Shown in pieces: positions 28,681-36,051 of a stretch of DNA of 64,000 bases. Position numbers and translations under genes: made by a program. How positions within the stretch are numbered: the first letter of the stretch is position 1; each line of letters opens with the position of its first letter. The stretch is taken from positions 1 through 64,000 of the forward strand of contig CAWJDQ010000006.1 of the NCBI GenBank assembly GCA_963841695.1, in the 5' to 3' direction. The DNA comes from RYN-230 sp963841695. Lineage in GTDB: Bacteria > Actinomycetota > Actinomycetes > Streptosporangiales > Streptosporangiaceae. The notes beneath the pieces were generated by a model. It was not told where the DNA came from, made no database searches, and was given only the letters and a program-made list of their open reading frames with translations.

Positions 28681-28742
28681 CGCGCCCGGCAGGCCCGTGC
28701 CCGGCGGCCCCGTGCCCGGCGGCCCCGTGCCCGCCTGCGCCG
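28681..28742. repeat. GC-rich minisatellite between two convergent genes
   Basis: Three to four copies of a 15-16 base GGCCCCGTGCCCGGC-like unit fill the gap between the phosphatase and aldo-keto reductase stops. No terminator hairpin was otherwise obvious here. Confidence 0.6.
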
Positions 28743-28743
28743 G

Positions 28744-29697
28744 TCAGTAGCGGGCGCCGGCCACCTGGTCACCCAGCGGGTCCAGCACGGCCAGCTCGCT
28801 ATCGCTGAGCGTGACGTCGAGCGCGGCCGCGTTCTGCTCCAGCCACTTGACCCGCTTGGTGCCGGGAATCGGCGCCAGCGGCACCCCGAGCCGCTCCTGC
28901 TGCGCATACACCCAGGCCAGCGCCACCTGGGCCGGGGCCACGCCCTTGGCCTCGGCCACTCCCCGGACCGCGTCCGCGATGGCCTGGTTGGCCTGCCCGG
29001 CCGCCCCGGTGAACCGGGGGTTACGGCTGCGGAAGTCCTTCGCGTCCAGGGTCGCCACGTCAACGGTGCCGGTCAGGAAGCCCCGGCCCAGCGGCGAGTA
29101 CGGCACCAAGCCGACCCCCAGCTCACGCAGGGCGTCCAGGACCGTGGTCTCCGGGTCCCGGGCCCACAGCGAGTACTCGCTCTGCACCGCCGCGATCGGG
29201 TGCACCGCGTAGGCCCGGCGCAGCAGCGCGTTGTCCACCTCGGAGAGTCCCAGGTAGCGCACCTTTCCCTCGGCGACCAGCTCGGCCATGGCGCCGACGG
29301 TCTCCTCGATCTCCGCGGTCTGCGGCGGGCGGTGCAGGTAGTACAGGTCGATCACGTCGACACCCAGCCGGGTCAGCGACGACTCGCAGGCCCGCTTGAC
29401 GTAGCCGCGCTCGCCGCGGATGACGCGCTTGTCGTCACCGCCCGAGCGGTCGATGCCGAACTTGGTCGCGAGCTGGACTCCCTCGCGCTGGCCCGCCAGG
29501 GCCCGGCCCACGAGGACTTCGTTGTGCCCCGCGCCGTAGGCGTCGGCCGTGTCGATGAACGTCACGCCGAGGTCGAGGGCGCGGTGGATGGTGGCGACCG
29601 ACTCATCCCAGTCAGCCGCGCCGTACCACTCGCTCATGCCCATGCAGCCGAGGCCCTGCGCTGAGACGGTAAGACCGCCCAGTGAAACGTTGCGCAC
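28744..29697 (-). CDS. Aldo/keto reductase
   Basis: A 317-residue NADPH-dependent AKR of the YakC/IolS type: GLGCMGMSEWYGAADWDESVATIHRALDLGVTFIDTADAYGAGHNEVLVGRAL contains the catalytic Asp and Tyr; KFGIDR the Lys; YYLHRPP the His. The GTG at 29697 is chosen because it begins VRNVSLGGLTVSAQGLGC, with AGGACAGGG before it. The gene starts one base after the MerR stop, so the regulator and reductase form one operon, and the reductase is probably induced by the MerR ligand. Confidence 0.9.
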   Translation of the reverse strand: MRNVSLGGLTVSAQGLGCMGMSEWYGAADWDESVATIHRALDLGVTFIDTADAYGAGHNEVLVGRALAGQREGVQLATKFGIDRSGGDDKRVIRGERGYVKRACESSLTRLGVDVIDLYYLHRPPQTAEIEETVGAMAELVAEGKVRYLGLSEVDNALLRRAYAVHPIAAVQSEYSLWARDPETTVLDALRELGVGLVPYSPLGRGFLTGTVDVATLDAKDFRSRNPRFTGAAGQANQAIADAVRGVAEAKGVAPAQVALAWVYAQQERLGVPLAPIPGTKRVKWLEQNAAALDVTLSDSELAVLDPLGDQVAGARY

Positions 29698-29698
29698 G

Positions 29699-30085
29699 TT
29701 AACCCTGTCCTGTTCCTGGTCTGGCCGCGCGGACGCGGCGCTGGTAAGTCGTGATCTTGCGGTCAAGCAGTTCCAGGCACTCCTGCTGCTCGCGCAGGGC
29801 CTGGCGGACGTGCTCGCGGTGCCCTTCCAGCAGGGCCAGCCGCTCCTGCTCCCCCGCCCCCGACCGGACCAGCCCGGCGTACTGGAGCATGTCGCGCACG
29901 GGCATGCCGGTGGCCCGGAGCCTGCTCAGCAGCAGCAGCCAGTCCACGTCGGCGTCGCTGAAACGGCGGCGCCCGTCGGGCGTGCGGGCGACCGGGTCCA
30001 GCAGGCCGATGCGCTCGTACCAGCGCAGCGTGTGCTGGGACAGCCCGCACTTCTCCGCGGTCTCCCGAGTGGTCCAGCCCGTCAC
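29699..30085 (-). CDS. MerR-family regulator of the aldo-keto reductase
   Basis: A 128-residue MerR protein with winged helix TTRETAEKCGLSQHTLRWYERIGLLDPVARTPDGRRRFSDADVDWLLLLSRLRATGMPVRDM and a coiled-coil dimerisation helix (QERLALLEGHREHVRQALREQQECLELLDRKI). No cysteine cluster for metal or Fe-S is present, so it belongs to the drug/aldehyde-sensing type. GTG 30085 is taken as the start as it gives the canonical N-terminus. A perfect palindrome lies 15 bases upstream. Confidence 0.87.
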   Translation of the reverse strand: MTGWTTRETAEKCGLSQHTLRWYERIGLLDPVARTPDGRRRFSDADVDWLLLLSRLRATGMPVRDMLQYAGLVRSGAGEQERLALLEGHREHVRQALREQQECLELLDRKITTYQRRVRAARPGTGQG

Positions 30086-30100
30086 ATCTGTGACCCTAGA

Positions 30101-30120
30101 CGTTAGAGCACGCTCTAACG
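30101..30120. promoter_or_regulatory. MerR-type operator/promoter
   Basis: Perfect inverted repeat CGTTAGAGC / GCTCTAACG with a two-base centre, just upstream of the merR-type gene. The TTAGAGC arm is typical of operators for MerR proteins that control single aldo-keto reductase or oxidoreductase genes, and probably overlaps the -35/-10 spacer. Confidence 0.75.
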
Positions 30121-30269
30121 CAAACGGACTGTCCGGCCCGGCCACTGCGGGCCTGGCTCCCCACCCGGGTCCCATTCCCGCCGCCAGCGCGCCCGCCGCC
30201 AGGCCACCCCGCCGGCTCTGCATCCTGAGTGGCCAGTGTTGCCCGTGTTGCGTTTGCGCGATCTCCCGG

Positions 30270-30325
30270 GTTCGTGATCAAACGATTGGTGTTGCTGGGG
30301 CAACACCAATCGTTTGATCACGAAC
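30270..30325. terminator. 56-bp perfect stem-loop (26-bp arms, TGGG loop)
   Basis: Arms 30270-30295 and 30300-30325 are exact reverse complements. It lies downstream of tenA (ending 30366) and upstream of merR. It is far less GC-rich than the surroundings. The length and perfection exceed a normal terminator, so it may be a terminator or a mobile palindromic repeat. Confidence 0.7.
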
Positions 30326-30365
30326 TGGCCGCCCCCGCGGGGGGCGGCAGGGGCGTGATCCGGGG

Positions 30366-31070
30366 TCAGAGGGGCCAGGTTTCGCGGCGCCAGGCCGCGT
30401 CCCAGAACATCCACTCGTAGCGGGCCCCGGTGGCGAAGTGCGCCCGGGCCCGCTCCTCCTGCCCGGCGGGCAGGTCGCGGCCGGCCTGGTCGGCCAGCCC
30501 GAGCACCTCGGCCACCTCGCCCGCATACTCCGGCCCGGCGTAGGTGTCGATCCAGCGCTGGTAGACCGGGTTTGGCGAGCCGTGCTCGTGCAGGTGGCGG
30601 CCCACCTCGCCGTAGATCCAGATGCAGGGCAGCACGGCGGCCAGGCCTTCCGCGAACCCGCCCCGGAACACCGAGGCCAGCACGTAGCTGGTGTAGGCCT
30701 GGGTGGTCGGGCCCGGCTGGACCCGGGCCAACGCGGCCGGATCGCCGCCCAGGCCGGTGACCAGCTCCTGGTGCAGCGTGGCCTCGGCGGCCAGGCCGTT
30801 GGCGGCGTGCCGGGTGAGCACCCGGGCCGCGTCCGCGGTCGGTGCCTTCACCCCGACCAGGCCGACCGCCCGGACGAACTCGTGGACGTAGTGGTCGTCC
30901 TGCGAGAGGTAATAGAAGAAGGCTTCGGGCGGCAGGTCGCCCGTGGTCAGCCCCTGGAGGAACGGATGCTCCAGGATCGCCGCGTAAGTGCCCGCGATCT
31001 CGGCCCACAGCCGCCCGGTCCAGCCCGGACGGGCCGGCGCCTGCGCCAGGTTCGCCGCTGCCGAACTCAT
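30366..31070 (-). CDS. tenA: TenA-family thiaminase II-like hydrolase (first copy)
   Basis: A 234-residue TenA protein. Residues known from Bacillus subtilis TenA are kept: Asp58 (Asp44 equivalent, in LSQDDHYV), Cys149 in AAVLPCIWIYGEVG (Cys135) and Glu219 in ARYEWMFWDAA (Glu205). TenA hydrolyses 4-amino-5-aminomethyl-2-methylpyrimidine, a thiamine breakdown product, to HMP. ATG 31070 has GGAGGG eight bases upstream. An AGATCTGAGATCT operator lies 33 bases before the start, placing it in the GntR regulon. Divergent from the M20 gene. Confidence 0.9.
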   Translation of the reverse strand: MSSAAANLAQAPARPGWTGRLWAEIAGTYAAILEHPFLQGLTTGDLPPEAFFYYLSQDDHYVHEFVRAVGLVGVKAPTADAARVLTRHAANGLAAEATLHQELVTGLGGDPAALARVQPGPTTQAYTSYVLASVFRGGFAEGLAAVLPCIWIYGEVGRHLHEHGSPNPVYQRWIDTYAGPEYAGEVAEVLGLADQAGRDLPAGQEERARAHFATGARYEWMFWDAAWRRETWPL

Positions 31071-31102
31071 GCCGATTCCCTCCAGACCATCGGACCGGTG
31101 TG

Positions 31103-31115
31103 AGATCTGAGATCT
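31103..31115. promoter_or_regulatory. GntR-regulon operator, perfect AGATCT-G-AGATCT
   Basis: Perfect copy of the site found repeatedly in the 31-49 kb island; 33 bases upstream of the first tenA start. Confidence 0.75.
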
Positions 31116-31253
31116 GCACTGAAGCACACCAGCTCAGAACGCGTCAAGGGCGGGAACTGGGCCGGGCCGGGCAGCCAGACGCGGCCCGGTTGACCCGGCG
31201 TGGCCCGCGGTAAATTTCACATTTCGGGCTGGGGTGAGGGGCTGCCCGGACGG

Positions 31254-31266
31254 AGATCTTATATCT
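31254..31266. promoter_or_regulatory. Degenerate GntR-regulon operator (AGATCT-T-ATATCT)
   Basis: One mismatch in the right half. It lies mid-way in the divergent tenA/M20 intergenic region, between two perfect sites at 31103 and 31447, suggesting cooperative or looping control. Confidence 0.5.
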
Positions 31267-31446
31267 TTGCCTTTCCGGGGCGTTTCGGCCATCACCGGCC
31301 CGGATGGCGTGTGCCGTCACGGTCCCCCGCCGCGCGCGATCCGCGGGATCGGCGAGGCGGACGGCCGGGGCGGCTGGGGCAGGCAAAGGCCCACGTGGGG
31401 CTACTTGCCAGCGACGCGAGCCCGAGCCTAAACTTGGCCGAGCATA

Positions 31447-31459
31447 AGATCTGAGATCT
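31447..31459. promoter_or_regulatory. GntR-regulon operator, perfect AGATCT-G-AGATCT
   Basis: Lies 16-22 bases upstream of the M20 gene start and is flanked by T/A that extend the palindrome (AAGATCT..AGATCTT). A repressor here would block the start of the large plus-strand operon. Confidence 0.78.
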
Positions 31460-31481
31460 TATTTTTACGGAACGAGTGGGG

Positions 31482-32725
31482 ATGTTCGTGCCGACTCCGG
31501 AACAGCTCAGCGCCCGCGCCGCGGGCGCGGTGGACACCCGCCGGCTGGTCGAACTGGTCCAGCAGGTGTGCCGCATTCCGAGCGTGCTCGGCGAGGAAGG
31601 CGAGCTGGCCGGGTTCCTGCACTCGGTGATGGCAGAATCCGGGTTCGAGGCGGCCAGCCTCCAGCCGGTGCTGCCCGGCCGGCCGAACGCGCTGGGCGAG
31701 CTGTCCTTCGGCCCCGGCCCGCGGGTGGTGCTCACCGGGCACCTGGACACCAAGCCGGTGTCGCACGGCTGGACCGCGACCACGCCGTTCTCCGGTGAGC
31801 TGATCGGCGGCAGCATCTACGGTCACGGGATCATGGACATGAAGGCCGCGCTGGCCTGCGAGATCGTCGCCATGGAAGCGCTGCGTGACAGCGGCGTGGA
31901 GCTGGCCGGCACGGTGGCCATGGCCGCGGTGGCCGACCATATGGGTGACCAGCTCGGCTCGATCGCCTACTTCGACGGCTACCCGGCGGACATGGCGGTG
32001 CTCGGCGAACTGTCGGACAACGAGATCTTCCTCGGCCACCGCGGGCGCTACTACTTTGACGTGACGGTGCTCGGCAAGTCGGCGCACACCTGCCACAAGC
32101 CACTGGCCGTCAACGCCAACGCGCTGGCCGCGCACGCCATCCTGGAGCTGGAGGCCTCGCACTTCACGCCGGAACTGGAGGACTGGGTCCGCGACCTGTT
32201 CGGGCCGGAGACGTTCGTGGTGCCCGGCCGGGTCTATGGCGGACTCCCGCCTGGCGGGCCGTCGATGATCCCCGACGAGTGCGTGATCCGGGTGGACTGC
32301 CGGCCGCAGCCGGGCATCAGCGTCGCCGACGTGCGGGCCGAGGTGGACCGCTGCCTGGACCGGGCCCGGCGGCGTGACCCGCGATTCCAGGCTGAGGTCG
32401 TGCTGGCCGACGTCAAGGACGGGTACCTGGCCGGGCCGGACGACGAGGTCGTGCGGCACATGCGGGACGCGGTGCGGGCGGTCCGCGCCCGGTCACCCGA
32501 AGCAGCCCCGCCCCGGACGGCCCGGCGAGCCGCCGAGCCCTCCAGGTGGCCGGCTGGCTGGGCGACACGGCCAGCTTCGGCGCCAAGGTGCCCACGGTCA
32601 TCTTCGGGCCCGGCGGCGAGCCGGTCTACTGCCCGGACGAGCACCTGAGCGTGGCCGACATCATCGAGGCCACCCAGGTCTACGCCAGCTTCGCCGCCCT
32701 CGCGCTCGCCCGGTCCGGGGACTGA
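31482..32725 (+). pseudogene. M20-family amidohydrolase (ArgE/DapE/YlmB-like; one frameshift near the C-terminus)
   Basis: About 415 residues of an M20 metallo-hydrolase: VQQVCRIPSVLGEEGELAGFL, metal site GHLDTKPV and GIMDMKAAL, dimerisation domain HRGRYYFDVTVLGKSAHTCHKPL, and after a shift near 32510 QVAGWLGDTASFGAKVPTVIFGPGG...CPDEHLSVADI with the last metal His. The family deacylates N-acyl amino acids; the Bacillus YlmB member deformylates N-formyl-aminomethyl-pyrimidine before TenA, which fits the neighbouring tenA. ATG 31482 (or GTG 31476) is the start. First gene of the plus-strand operon under an operator. Confidence 0.82.
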
Positions 32726-32730
32726 GCCCG

Positions 32731-32793
32731 GTGAGGGTCGTGCTGGCGACGTCAGCGGCTGGAAAAAAGCCAGACGGAACGGAAGGCGCATGA
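32731..32793 (+). CDS. 20-codon frame coupled to the mutase small subunit
   Basis: GTG at 32731 opens a short frame whose first six residues (VRVVLA) copy the start of the next protein (MRVVLA), and whose TGA overlaps that gene's ATG (ATGA). It looks like a partial duplication of the mutase start, or a coupling leader. Not a known protein. Confidence 0.3.
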   Translation: MRVVLATSAAGKKPDGTEGA

Positions 32794-33239
32794 GAGTGGT
32801 GCTGGCGAAGCCCGGATTGGATGGCCACGACCGGGGCGTGAAGGTGGTCGCGATGGCGCTGCGCGACGCCGGCGCTGAGGTCATCTACCTCGGGCTGCGG
32901 CAGAGTCCCGGCCAGATCGTGGCGGCGGCCCGGGCCGAGGACGCCGACGTGATCGGCATCTCGGTCCTGTCCGGCGCGCACCTCCCGCTGGCCCGGCAAA
33001 TCCGCGAGGCCCAGCAGGCCGCCGGGGTGGACGACATCCCGCTGGTGGTCGGGGGCACGATCCCGGACCAGGACGTCCCGGCCCTGACCGGGCTGGGCGT
33101 GCACGCCGTCTACGGCGTGGGCACCCCGATCGGGGACGTCGTCGCCGGCCTGCTGGCCCTGGACGGCAGCGCCCCGCACGGCAGCGCCCCGCACGGCAGC
33201 GCCCCGCACGGCAGCGCCCCGCACGGCAGCCGGCCATGA
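32790..33239 (+). CDS. B12-binding small subunit of an acyl-CoA mutase
   Basis: A 149-residue cobalamin-binding protein with the DxHxxG signature as Asp11-Gly-His13-Asp-Arg-Gly16, SxL as Ser58-Val-Leu60, and GG at 88-89, the base-off/His-on pattern of methylmalonyl-CoA mutase C-terminal domains. It is a stand-alone subunit like those of isobutyryl-CoA, 2-hydroxyisobutyryl-CoA and archaeal methylmalonyl-CoA mutases. GGAAGG precedes the ATG. The C-terminus is a GSAPH repeat made by a 15-base tandem repeat. It overlaps the large-subunit start. Confidence 0.92.
   Translation: MRVVLAKPGLDGHDRGVKVVAMALRDAGAEVIYLGLRQSPGQIVAAARAEDADVIGISVLSGAHLPLARQIREAQQAAGVDDIPLVVGGTIPDQDVPALTGLGVHAVYGVGTPIGDVVAGLLALDGSAPHGSAPHGSAPHGSAPHGSRP
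33165..33234 (+). repeat. 15-bp tandem repeat (GSAPH)n at the end of the B12 subunit
   Basis: Four near-identical copies of GGCAGCGCCCCGCAC encode GSAPHGSAPH... just before the stop, spacing the subunit from the start of the large subunit. Confidence 0.85.
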
Positions 33240-34804
33240 TCACCACCGACTCCGGTATCCCGGTCGACCCCTGGTACGGGCCGCCGGCGGAACCCGGCCC
33301 GCCGCTGGGCCAGCCGGGCGAGCCCCCGTACATCCGCGGCCCGTACGCCTCGATGTACCGCGAGCGGCTGTGGACCATGCGCCAGTACGCCGGGTTCGGC
33401 TCGGCCGGGGACACCAACGAGCGCTTCCGGTACCTGCTCAGCCAGGGCCAGACCGCGCTGTCGGTCGCCTTCGACCTGCCCACCCAGCTGGGCTACGACT
33501 CCTCGGACGAGCTGGCCAGTCACGAGGTGGGCCGGGTCGGGGTGGCCATCGACACCGCGGACGACATGGCCGCCGTGTTCGACGGCCTGCCGCTGGAAGA
33601 TCTGTCGGTCAACTTCACCATCAACGCGACCGCCCCGATCATCCTGGCCTTCTACCTCGTGGCCGCGGAGCGGCAGGGCGCGGACCCGGCCCGGCTGGCG
33701 GGCACGCTGCAGAACGACATCCTCAAGGAGTTCCTGGCCCGCAAGCTCTACGTGTTCCCGCCGCAGCCCTCGCTCCAGCTGGCCGGGGACGTGGTCGAGT
33801 ACTGCGCCCGGGAGCTGCCGCGCTTCAACCCGATCTCCATCACCGGCTATCACGCCCGGGAGGCGGGCTGTGACGCCGTCCAGGAGATCGGGCTGACCAT
33901 GGCCGCGGCCATCGCCTACGCCGAGCACTTCACCGCCCGGGGGCTGCCGTTCGACTCGTTCGCGCCGCGGCTGTCGTTCCACTTTTCCAGCCAGCTCGAC
34001 CTGTTCGAGGAAGCGGCCAAGGTCCGCGCCGCGCGCGCCCTGTGGCATGAGATCGCCACCGGGCGGTTCGGCGCGGCCAACCCGCACTCGGGCCGGCTGC
34101 GCTTCTTCTCCGGCTGCTCAGGCGCGACGCTGACCGTCCAGCAGCCGCTCAACAACGTGGTCCGCTCGACCCTGCAGTGCCTGGCCGCGGTGCTGGGCGG
34201 CGCCCAGTCCATCCACGTGATGGGCTACGACGAGGCACTGGAGATCCCCACCGAAGAGTCCGTCCGGCTGGCCCTGCGCACCCAGCAGATCATCGCGCAC
34301 GAATCCGGGGTGACCCGGACCGTGGACCCGCTGGCCGGTTCCTACTTCGTGGAGTCGCTGACCAGCGAGCTGCAGGCCCGGGCCCGGGCCCTGGTGCAGG
34401 AGGTAGACGCGGGCGGCGGCTACGTGCACCTGCTGGAGCAGGGGGTGCCGCAGCGGTGGATCGCCGAGGCGGCCTACCGCACCGAGCTGGCCGTCCAGTC
34501 CGGTGAGCGGGTCAAGGTCGGGGTCAACCAGTTCACCGGCGGTGGCGAGGACCGCGCGCCCCGGCGGTTCGAGGTGGACGCTGCGGCGGCGGACCGGCAG
34601 CGGGCCCGCCTCGCGGACCGGCTGGCCCGCCGGGCCGCGGCCCCAGCCGCCCGCGCGCTCAGCCAGGTCAGGGACGCGGTGACGGCGGGCACGAACACGA
34701 TGCCCGCCTTCCTGGACGCCGCCCGGGCGGGCTGCACCGTCGGCGAGATCACCGGCGTGCTCCGCGCCGAGTTGGGCGAGCACCGGGAACCGGCCCCATG
34801 GTGA
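33236..34804 (+). CDS. Adenosylcobalamin-dependent acyl-CoA mutase large subunit, methylmalonyl-CoA mutase type
   Basis: A 522-residue (beta/alpha)8 mutase without its own B12 domain. Aligning to methylmalonyl-CoA mutase by a constant offset of 38, the key residues are Tyr51 (Tyr89, in RQYAGFG), Gln159 (Gln197, in GTLQNDILKEF), Arg169 (Arg207, in EFLARK) and His206 (His244, in ITGYHAREAG). Isobutyryl- and hydroxyisobutyryl-CoA mutases replace Tyr89 and Arg207 (Phe or Ile, and Gln), so a carboxylated substrate such as methylmalonyl-CoA is favoured. The N-terminus is short. ATGA overlaps join it to the small subunit and CoA-transferase. No MeaB-type chaperone gene is adjacent. Confidence 0.92.
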   Translation: MITTDSGIPVDPWYGPPAEPGPPLGQPGEPPYIRGPYASMYRERLWTMRQYAGFGSAGDTNERFRYLLSQGQTALSVAFDLPTQLGYDSSDELASHEVGRVGVAIDTADDMAAVFDGLPLEDLSVNFTINATAPIILAFYLVAAERQGADPARLAGTLQNDILKEFLARKLYVFPPQPSLQLAGDVVEYCARELPRFNPISITGYHAREAGCDAVQEIGLTMAAAIAYAEHFTARGLPFDSFAPRLSFHFSSQLDLFEEAAKVRAARALWHEIATGRFGAANPHSGRLRFFSGCSGATLTVQQPLNNVVRSTLQCLAAVLGGAQSIHVMGYDEALEIPTEESVRLALRTQQIIAHESGVTRTVDPLAGSYFVESLTSELQARARALVQEVDAGGGYVHLLEQGVPQRWIAEAAYRTELAVQSGERVKVGVNQFTGGGEDRAPRRFEVDAAAADRQRARLADRLARRAAAPAARALSQVRDAVTAGTNTMPAFLDAARAGCTVGEITGVLRAELGEHREPAPW

Positions 34805-36051
34805 CGGCGCCCGCGGGCCAGCCGCTGGCCGGGATCCGGGTGCTGGACCTGACCCGCTTCGTGTCCGGCGCCTACTGCACGATGGTGCTGGACGCGCTCG
34901 GCGCCGACGTGATCAAGGTCGAGGGGCTGCCCGGGGGCGACCCGTACCGGGCCCAGGGCGCGGCCCGGGTCGGCAGCCTGAGCGGCCTGTTCGCCTCCCT
35001 GAACACCGGCAAGCGGAGCATCGCCGTCGACCTCGCCGCGCCGGACGGGACCGGCCTGGTCCGCAGGCTGGCCCAGGCCAGCGACGTGTTCGTGGAGAAC
35101 GCCCGCCCCGGGTCCCTGGAGCGGGCCGGGCTCGGCCCGGGCCGGCTGCACGCGCTCAACCCCGGGCTGGTGTACGCGTCGATCTCCGGCTTCGGCCAGG
35201 ACGGCCCGGACGCCGCCCGCGGCGGGTTCGACCTGATCCTCCAGGCGGCCAGCGGGATCATGGCGGTCACCGGGAACGAGACCGGCGGCCCGGTCAAGGT
35301 CGGCGCCCCGGTGCTGGATATCGGGTCCGGGATGAGCGCGGCCACCGCCATCCTCGCGGCGCTGTTCGCCCGGACCGCCGACGGCCTCGGCCGCACGGTG
35401 AGCTCGTCGCTGCTGGAGTTCGCGCTGAGCTGCTTCACCAGCTACGCCGCGGACATCCTGGACACCGGGACCTCGCCGGGCCTGCTCGGCAACGATTCCC
35501 CCCAGTTCGCGCCCTACGGCGTGTTCCGCTGCCGGGACGGGGCCCTCGCGCTGGCCGGGGCGGGCAGCGAGCCGCTCTGGCTGAAGCTGTGTGACGTGCT
35601 GGGCCTGCCGGACTGGGCCGCGGACCCCCGCTTCGCCACCAACACCGACCGGCTGCGGCACCGCGCCGAGCTGACCGCCGCGATCGAGCAGGTGCTGACC
35701 CGGGACAGCGCCGCGCACTGGCAGCGGGCCCTGGACGGCGCCGGGATCCCCGCCTCCCCCGTCCTGCCGCCCGCGGCCGCCCTGACCTCGGCTCAGGCCG
35801 CGGCCCTGCGGATCCGCCAGACGGTCCGTACCCCGGACGGCTATCGCTATCAAACGGTCCGTCCGCCGCTCTCGGTCGCGCCGGCCACGGCTGAGCCCGC
35901 CGGCGCCGCCACTCCCTCCCCGGGCGGGACCCTCGGCTACTCCCGCGGCGCGCCCGCGCTCGGCCAGCACACCGCCGAGATCCTCGGTGCCGCCGGGCTG
36001 GCCCCGGCCGAGATCGAAGACCTGCTGGCCCGCGGGATCGTGGCCGGATGA
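34798..36051 (+). CDS. Class III (CaiB/BaiF) CoA-transferase
   Basis: A 417-residue CoA-transferase. It begins PLAGIRVLDLTRFVSGAYCTMVLDALGADVIKVEGLPGGDPYR, has the NTGKRSIAVDL motif, VYASISGFGQDGP, and the catalytic Asp in KVGAPVLDIGSGMSAA. Such enzymes move CoA between acids through a glutamyl/aspartyl anhydride. Here it probably activates a carboxylic acid produced by the cluster, supplying a CoA ester to the mutase. It overlaps both neighbours by a few bases, so translation is coupled. Confidence 0.92.
   Translation: MVTAPAGQPLAGIRVLDLTRFVSGAYCTMVLDALGADVIKVEGLPGGDPYRAQGAARVGSLSGLFASLNTGKRSIAVDLAAPDGTGLVRRLAQASDVFVENARPGSLERAGLGPGRLHALNPGLVYASISGFGQDGPDAARGGFDLILQAASGIMAVTGNETGGPVKVGAPVLDIGSGMSAATAILAALFARTADGLGRTVSSSLLEFALSCFTSYAADILDTGTSPGLLGNDSPQFAPYGVFRCRDGALALAGAGSEPLWLKLCDVLGLPDWAADPRFATNTDRLRHRAELTAAIEQVLTRDSAAHWQRALDGAGIPASPVLPPAAALTSAQAAALRIRQTVRTPDGYRYQTVRPPLSVAPATAEPAGAATPSPGGTLGYSRGAPALGQHTAEILGAAGLAPAEIEDLLARGIVAG

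Larger units (their letters stand above)
31116..31475. other. Divergent promoter region of the catabolic island
   Basis: About 360 bases without a gene between tenA and the M20 gene. It holds a degenerate operator (31254-31266), a perfect operator (31447-31459) and AT-rich patches near 31210-31230, 31258-31270 and 31455-31470 suitable for promoters. No TPP riboswitch core was found. Confidence 0.5.

Noticed and set aside
28681..28742. Possible CRISPR-like array
   Set aside because: Unit is only about 15 bases with no unique spacers and no cas genes; a simple minisatellite.
30270..30325. Insertion-sequence end
   Set aside because: No transposase gene or target duplication nearby; both arms are internal to one palindrome.
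31101..31116. CTGAGA-like string upstream of tenA resembling the thi-box
   Set aside because: A TPP riboswitch also needs the ACCTGATC-type second half and P1-P5 pairing, which I could not find near tenA or the importer genes. The CTGAGA belongs to the AGATCTGAGATCT palindrome.
33236..34804. Isobutyryl-CoA or 2-hydroxyisobutyryl-CoA mutase assignment
   Set aside because: The separate B12 subunit suggested it, but the Tyr89 and Arg207 equivalents are retained, whereas those enzymes carry Phe/Ile and Gln.
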